Below are positions 8,065 through 11,130 of a stretch of DNA of 11,130 bases, one piece after another. Within the stretch, counting starts at the first letter, position 1. Each line of letters opens with the position of its first letter. Source of the DNA: Globisporangium splendens. Taxonomy: Eukaryota > Oomycota > Peronosporomycetes > Pythiales > Pythiaceae. A program made the position numbers and the translations under genes. The DNA is taken from contig VFIW01000195.1 in assembly GCA_006386115.1 (NCBI GenBank), forward strand, positions 1 to 11,130, written 5' to 3'. The notes beneath the pieces are model-generated. The model ran no database searches. It was given only the letters and a program-made list of their open reading frames with translations, and was not told the DNA's origin.

Positions 8065-8434
8065 ATGAAGTGCGACCTGAAGAGAGAAAAATACACACAC
8101 GACAAGGCAGCAGCGCTTGCGACCAGTTGGGATTCCGAGAACCGCTCACAACAGCAAACAGCGCGCACATACAGACAACCGCGCGCGCTTTCCATATTCG
8201 CGAATTCCATCACTCGTATACTGTAGAGATCCCAGCTTGGCAGAGACGGCCTTCCGCTCCAGGCGCACGTCTCGTTGAGCAGGAATCTTAAATTCCCAGG
8301 TGCTGTCTGCAATTTGTTTGCAGTCTGCAAGCAAACACATCGGCATTCGACAAGAAAAAGAGTTGCAGAGCTCCCGCGTTAAGCAAAGAGCATGCCGCAA
8401 GTGGACGGCTTCGCCTTGTCGTCAACGACTATGT
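8065..8434. other. Spacer upstream of the sphingomyelinase region
   Basis: No gene is called here. A minus-strand frame (8330-7902, 142 codons) is open but has no motif and a composition that could be chance. Around 8316-8337 there is a short inverted repeat, GTTTGC and GCAAAC with a nine-base loop, of unknown meaning. No clear oomycete initiator precedes the ATG at 8435; GGCATTCGACA at about 8341 is only a weak candidate. Confidence 0.35.
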
Positions 8435-9423
8435 ATGGCGGCGGCGTCCCACAATGATCCCGTCCCGCTCTTCCGTCCTCTCCGCAGCGTCGCCCGCCGT
8501 CCACATACGAACACGCACCCCCTGAGCCTCCCGGCACGAGCGTCTTCGTCGAGCGACAGCTTCAGCTCCATCTTCACGCGCGGCATGGGACCTTCGGCGG
8601 CGGATCAAGCGGACGCCGCAGTGGACGACGGCGCGCCAGAGGAGAGCGAGTTCGTGTGCTACGGCGACCGCGTGTGCTTTTTGTGCGAGGGTCAGTTGCT
8701 CCGCTCACAGCGCAAGTTCAACCTCACGTACAACCCAGAGGCGCTTTTTTTTTGCTCGTGCTGCTCACTGCTCTGCAGCGGCGGCCTTCGGCATCGGGGG
8801 GGGGTGGCGGGCTGTTCACGGAAAATGGTGCTGCTGGCGCAAGCGCCTACTACCCGCGCTGTTCTCGGACGCGATCTACGCCGACGACCGCCAGCGGCGA
8901 TAATGGCTATGCAAACGGCACGATCTCGGTGCCGACGGGCCATCCGCTCGCGATGAACGCCAGATGAACGCCGAGGACTCGGAGTACTATTAAGCGAGAG
9001 CCCCGCCGCAGTATCATGCTTGAGACTTTCCCCATTCATCACCACTAGGGCGGAGGACACGGCGGGCAAAGAATGCAACGGGAACGATCGCGTGATCCGC
9101 GCAAGCCCGTGACGTTTCCGCATCTTCGGTACGATCAGAACCATGATACCATCACGCTCGAGAGCGTCGGCAAGCCCTTCGCTTTTGGCGCGCAGTCGCG
9201 GTCGTGCACGCCGCGACGCAGCGCGCGAATCAGTACCAGCGCCGCGGTGCCGTGCAGCTCATCAAAGCCGCTCAAGAGTCCTTCACGTCCCGAATGACGT
9301 GATGGCGACGCTTCCGACACTCCAGAAATCGTCCATGTACAAGTCGATGCTGATTAAGAAGCGCGTGCGTCCGCAGTCGTTCACGTCGCTGTTCACGTCG
9401 CGGCTGCGCTCGCTCACGTTCGG

Positions 9424-9491
9424 CAGCAACAACAACGGCAATAACAACAACAACAATAACAACAACAACAACAGTAATGCCAACAACGGCG
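9424..9491 (+). repeat. AAC/AAT triplet tract encoding poly-asparagine
   Basis: Imperfect AAC and AAT triplets, in the frame that carries the preceding KKRVRPQSF stretch, encode a run of mostly Asn with a few Gly, Ser and Ala. The frame ends in TGA just after. Such low-complexity runs are common linkers between domains in oomycete and other protist proteins. Confidence 0.75.
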
Positions 9492-9548
9492 GCTGACAGC
9501 AGCTACACCACAGGAGATGCACAAAACAAAAAGCGCTCGATGCCGATC

Positions 9549-9560
9549 GGGGGGGGGGGG
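9549..9560 (+). repeat. G12 homopolymer inside the gene remnant
   Basis: Twelve G residues in a row. It follows a protein-like stretch (AQNKKRSMPIGGGG). The continuation is ambiguous between two frames, so the tract length decides the reading frame here. With T9 at 8745-8753 and G9 at 8796-8804 it is one of three long homopolymers in this gene region. Confidence 0.7.
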
Positions 9561-10171
9561 CCAACTCGCAACGTTTCGCTGCGGTTTTCACGAGATGCGC
9601 CGCGGTCCACGCCTGGAATGCCGAACCGTGCACCGCTGCATAATCGCATCCGTCCGCCGAATCCGTGCAGCTCGAACCTACGCCGCGCCAGTACCGATCC
9701 ATTACGGCGACTCCGAACAACCGGGCCGCCGGCTTTTTCCGCAAACAGCATACAGCAACAGACACTCGAGCCCAACGGCGCAGCGCTGGCGGCCGGTTCT
9801 ATCTGTCCATGTCGGAGGCTTGCATGACGTTCGCCATCGACGTCCCAGGAGTCTATCCACGACACGCTGCCCTACGCGCGACGACAAGAAGCGCTCAGCG
9901 CTGATCAAGGACCTGCCCACATGGTCGTCGCCACAGTTCGGCCAGTTTTGTCGCGACCGGGCAGCCTGTCCCACACCACGTGTCGGCGGCGCAACCTTCA
10001 ACCTTCTTCGCCAAGGCACGTCTCCACTGGGTCGTCGTCCTCGGGCGGTCTTCCGTCCCTGCCCCGGCGCAGAGAGCTTCCTGCGCTGTGTGCGCCTAGC
10101 GATCATCTGCGGACTCCACGGTACGGTGGCGGCCTCCGTCCGCGGCAGTACTACAAGGGACGCACAGCTGT

Positions 10172-11130
10172 AACCTGACCGACGGAGACGTCCGCACTAC
10201 GATCATCCCGCTGCGCGAAGACGGTGACCTCAGTCCGATGGCCAATGAGTCGACGCGGCTGCTGGCGCAAATCGGAGAGCGCCAAGGTGGCAGCTCTCTG
10301 TGGGCACGTACACACCGTGTGGATGATGCGCTCATCGTGAGCGCGTTCCCCGATCGTCTCGGCCCAGAAGAACCTCGCGCGCGACTGATCGCGTGATTTT
10401 CTCCCGGCCGTGCTACTTCTGTGTCTTCACCGAGTGCTTTGCCACGTTGCGCGCGGCGAATCCTGCTGGACAAGTTGAAAGCCGCGGGTACTTCTATTTC
10501 TCCGCGCCGCTGGGGGTTGGCCACAAAAGCGTTTGAAACGCGAGACATGGCCGAAAAGTGCGCAATGGCGGGGGTCGTGCTCAGCGAGCAGTACCCCAAT
10601 CGTGACCGGTGCGCCTCAGCTGTTTGGAGAGGCGTGCCTTGGCGCCGACCACTCGCGACAAGAGGCTTACTGTACTTTCTCACGATCCTATAGACTGGTT
10701 CCTTGCACACTTTTCGACACACTTTCAGCGTGTGCGATCCGCTGGGGTCGCGTGCCATGCTACCACTCAGATGTCATGATCAGCCGACTTCATGCGCTCC
10801 ATGGCGAATCGACTATTGAAGAACGACCCGTTGCTGTTTGTCGGCGACCTGAACGTCACTACTGGCTCAACAAGACCGACCACGAGTACGACGAGATGCT
10901 CACGATCTTCAACGCGAGCGACCCGTCCGTCGTGCTCCAGAACGCGCAGCGCCAGACGCAGCAAGTGGATATGAAGTTCACGCGGCTGTTCAGCTTCGAC
11001 CCACGCCTGAACGCGCTCGCGGCCGACGGTCTGAGCACCGACGGCAGCCTCGAGCTCCTGGACTTTGTGCTCTACTCCAAGGCGCACCGGCAGCCGTCGG
11101 TCGCCAAGAGCTGGATCGTGCCGCTGACGA
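10172..11130 (+). pseudogene. Broken neutral sphingomyelinase (sphingomyelin phosphodiesterase), EEP superfamily, right end outside window
   Basis: Enzymes of this family hydrolyse sphingomyelin to ceramide and phosphocholine, using Mg2+ and the endonuclease/exonuclease/phosphatase fold. Signatures appear in family order but in several frames: FTECF at 10426 (in place of the metal-binding Glu motif QEVF), GYFYFSAPLGVGHKS at about 10484, AGVVLSEQYP at about 10568 (the GGVVILS-YP region), GEACLGAD at about 10630, FSTHFQ at 10711 (counterpart of the catalytic THTQA), GDLNV at 10843 (catalytic Asp and metal-site Asn), then in a new frame from 10857 HEYDEMLTIFNASDPSV and LELLDFVLYSK, still open at the right edge. 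The final catalytic His would lie beyond the window. A segment at 10172-10393 (NLTDGDVRTTIIPLREDGD) precedes the domain and ends in TGA. Breaks seen: TGA after GVGHKS, TGA near 10777, and frame changes near 10540, 10600-10660 and 10855. Preserved motifs between breaks imply recent decay or sequence errors. Confidence 0.8.

Larger units (their letters stand above)
8435..10150 (+). pseudogene. Broken reading frames upstream of, and probably part of, the sphingomyelinase gene
   Basis: The proposed start is ATG 8435 (MAAASHNDPVPLFRPL), first in a frame that gives a Ser/Arg-rich leader and then SEFVCYGDRVCFLCEGQLL. The text then changes frame near T9 (8745-8753). Later pieces, each in a different frame from the one before, include LFSDAIYADDRQ near 8859, RAEDTAGKECNGNDRVIRAS near 9047, FPHLRYDQNHDTITLESVG near 9118, QYQRRGAVQLIKAAQESF near 9222, and KSSMYKSMLIKKRVRPQSF near 9324 leading into a poly-Asn run. 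After this come Arg/Pro/Ser-rich text and RFYLSMSEACMTFAIDV near 9798. The pieces FVCYGDRVCFL and RYDQNHDTITLES faintly suggest beta-strand-rich modules, but I do not recognise a family. Orientation and order fit an N-terminal extension of the downstream enzyme; a separate gene cannot be excluded. At least six frame changes are needed, and TAA 8895 and other stops interrupt individual frames. Confidence 0.45.

Noticed and set aside
7902..8330. Minus-strand open frame of 142 codons upstream of the sphingomyelinase region
   Set aside because: No motif, overlaps the uncertain plus-strand frame, and has no promoter-like element at its start.
8316..8337. Short inverted repeat GTTTGC / GCAAAC
   Set aside because: Six-base arms with a nine-base loop are expected by chance in a window this size, and nothing nearby gives it a role.
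8692..9144. Minus-strand open frame of 150 codons
   Set aside because: Antisense to the broken plus-strand region; Arg/Ser-rich shadow of GC-rich sequence.
9283..9765. Minus-strand frame with a poly-leucine run
   Set aside because: The leucines are the complement of the poly-Asn triplet tract, not a membrane segment.

Overview
The window looks like eukaryotic nuclear DNA, most likely from an oomycete or a close stramenopile relative. The signs are GC-rich gene remnants separated by AT-rich spacers, a GTAAGT/CAG spliceosomal intron candidate, and several matches to the oomycete initiator (a CTCATTYY core followed by a T-rich flank), one of them placed 6 to 26 bases upstream of an ATG. There are no bacterial operons, tRNA or rRNA genes, CRISPR arrays or intact mobile elements that I can see. 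The taxonomic call is an inference from these signals, not a database match.

Almost every gene-like region is broken. Protein-like sequence hops between two or three frames and is cut by in-frame TAG, TAA and TGA codons, while short stretches keep recognisable motifs. I therefore annotate most loci as pseudogenes. The alternative is an assembly that still carries many errors: three long homopolymers fall inside the region at 8.4-11.1 kb. Both explanations are kept open.

Layout: 1-1550 (+), a broken gene that enters from the left edge with a PDZ-like segment and ends with one membrane segment, a 36-bp intron candidate and a short tail. 1803-2800 (+), a broken coiled-coil protein gene. 2851-3579 (-), a broken gene of unknown family facing it, with an oomycete-type initiator at its 5' end. 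3585-3744, a short divergent promoter-like interval. 4057-4689 (-), a small membrane protein with an acidic tail, an LC3/ATG8-interacting-like motif and one internal TAG. 5169-6166 (-), a broken membrane protein gene with a hydrophobic N-terminal segment and a C-terminal transmembrane helix. 6170-7545, an AT-rich stretch with no supportable gene. 7546-8064 (+), an uncertain open frame. 8435-11130 (+), a broken gene region ending in a recognisable neutral sphingomyelinase (endonuclease/exonuclease/phosphatase fold) domain that runs off the right edge.

I see no evidence that these genes form a functional system. The firmest functional call is the sphingomyelinase domain. The most interesting leads are the ATG8-motif membrane protein and the question of whether the run of damaged genes is real genome decay.
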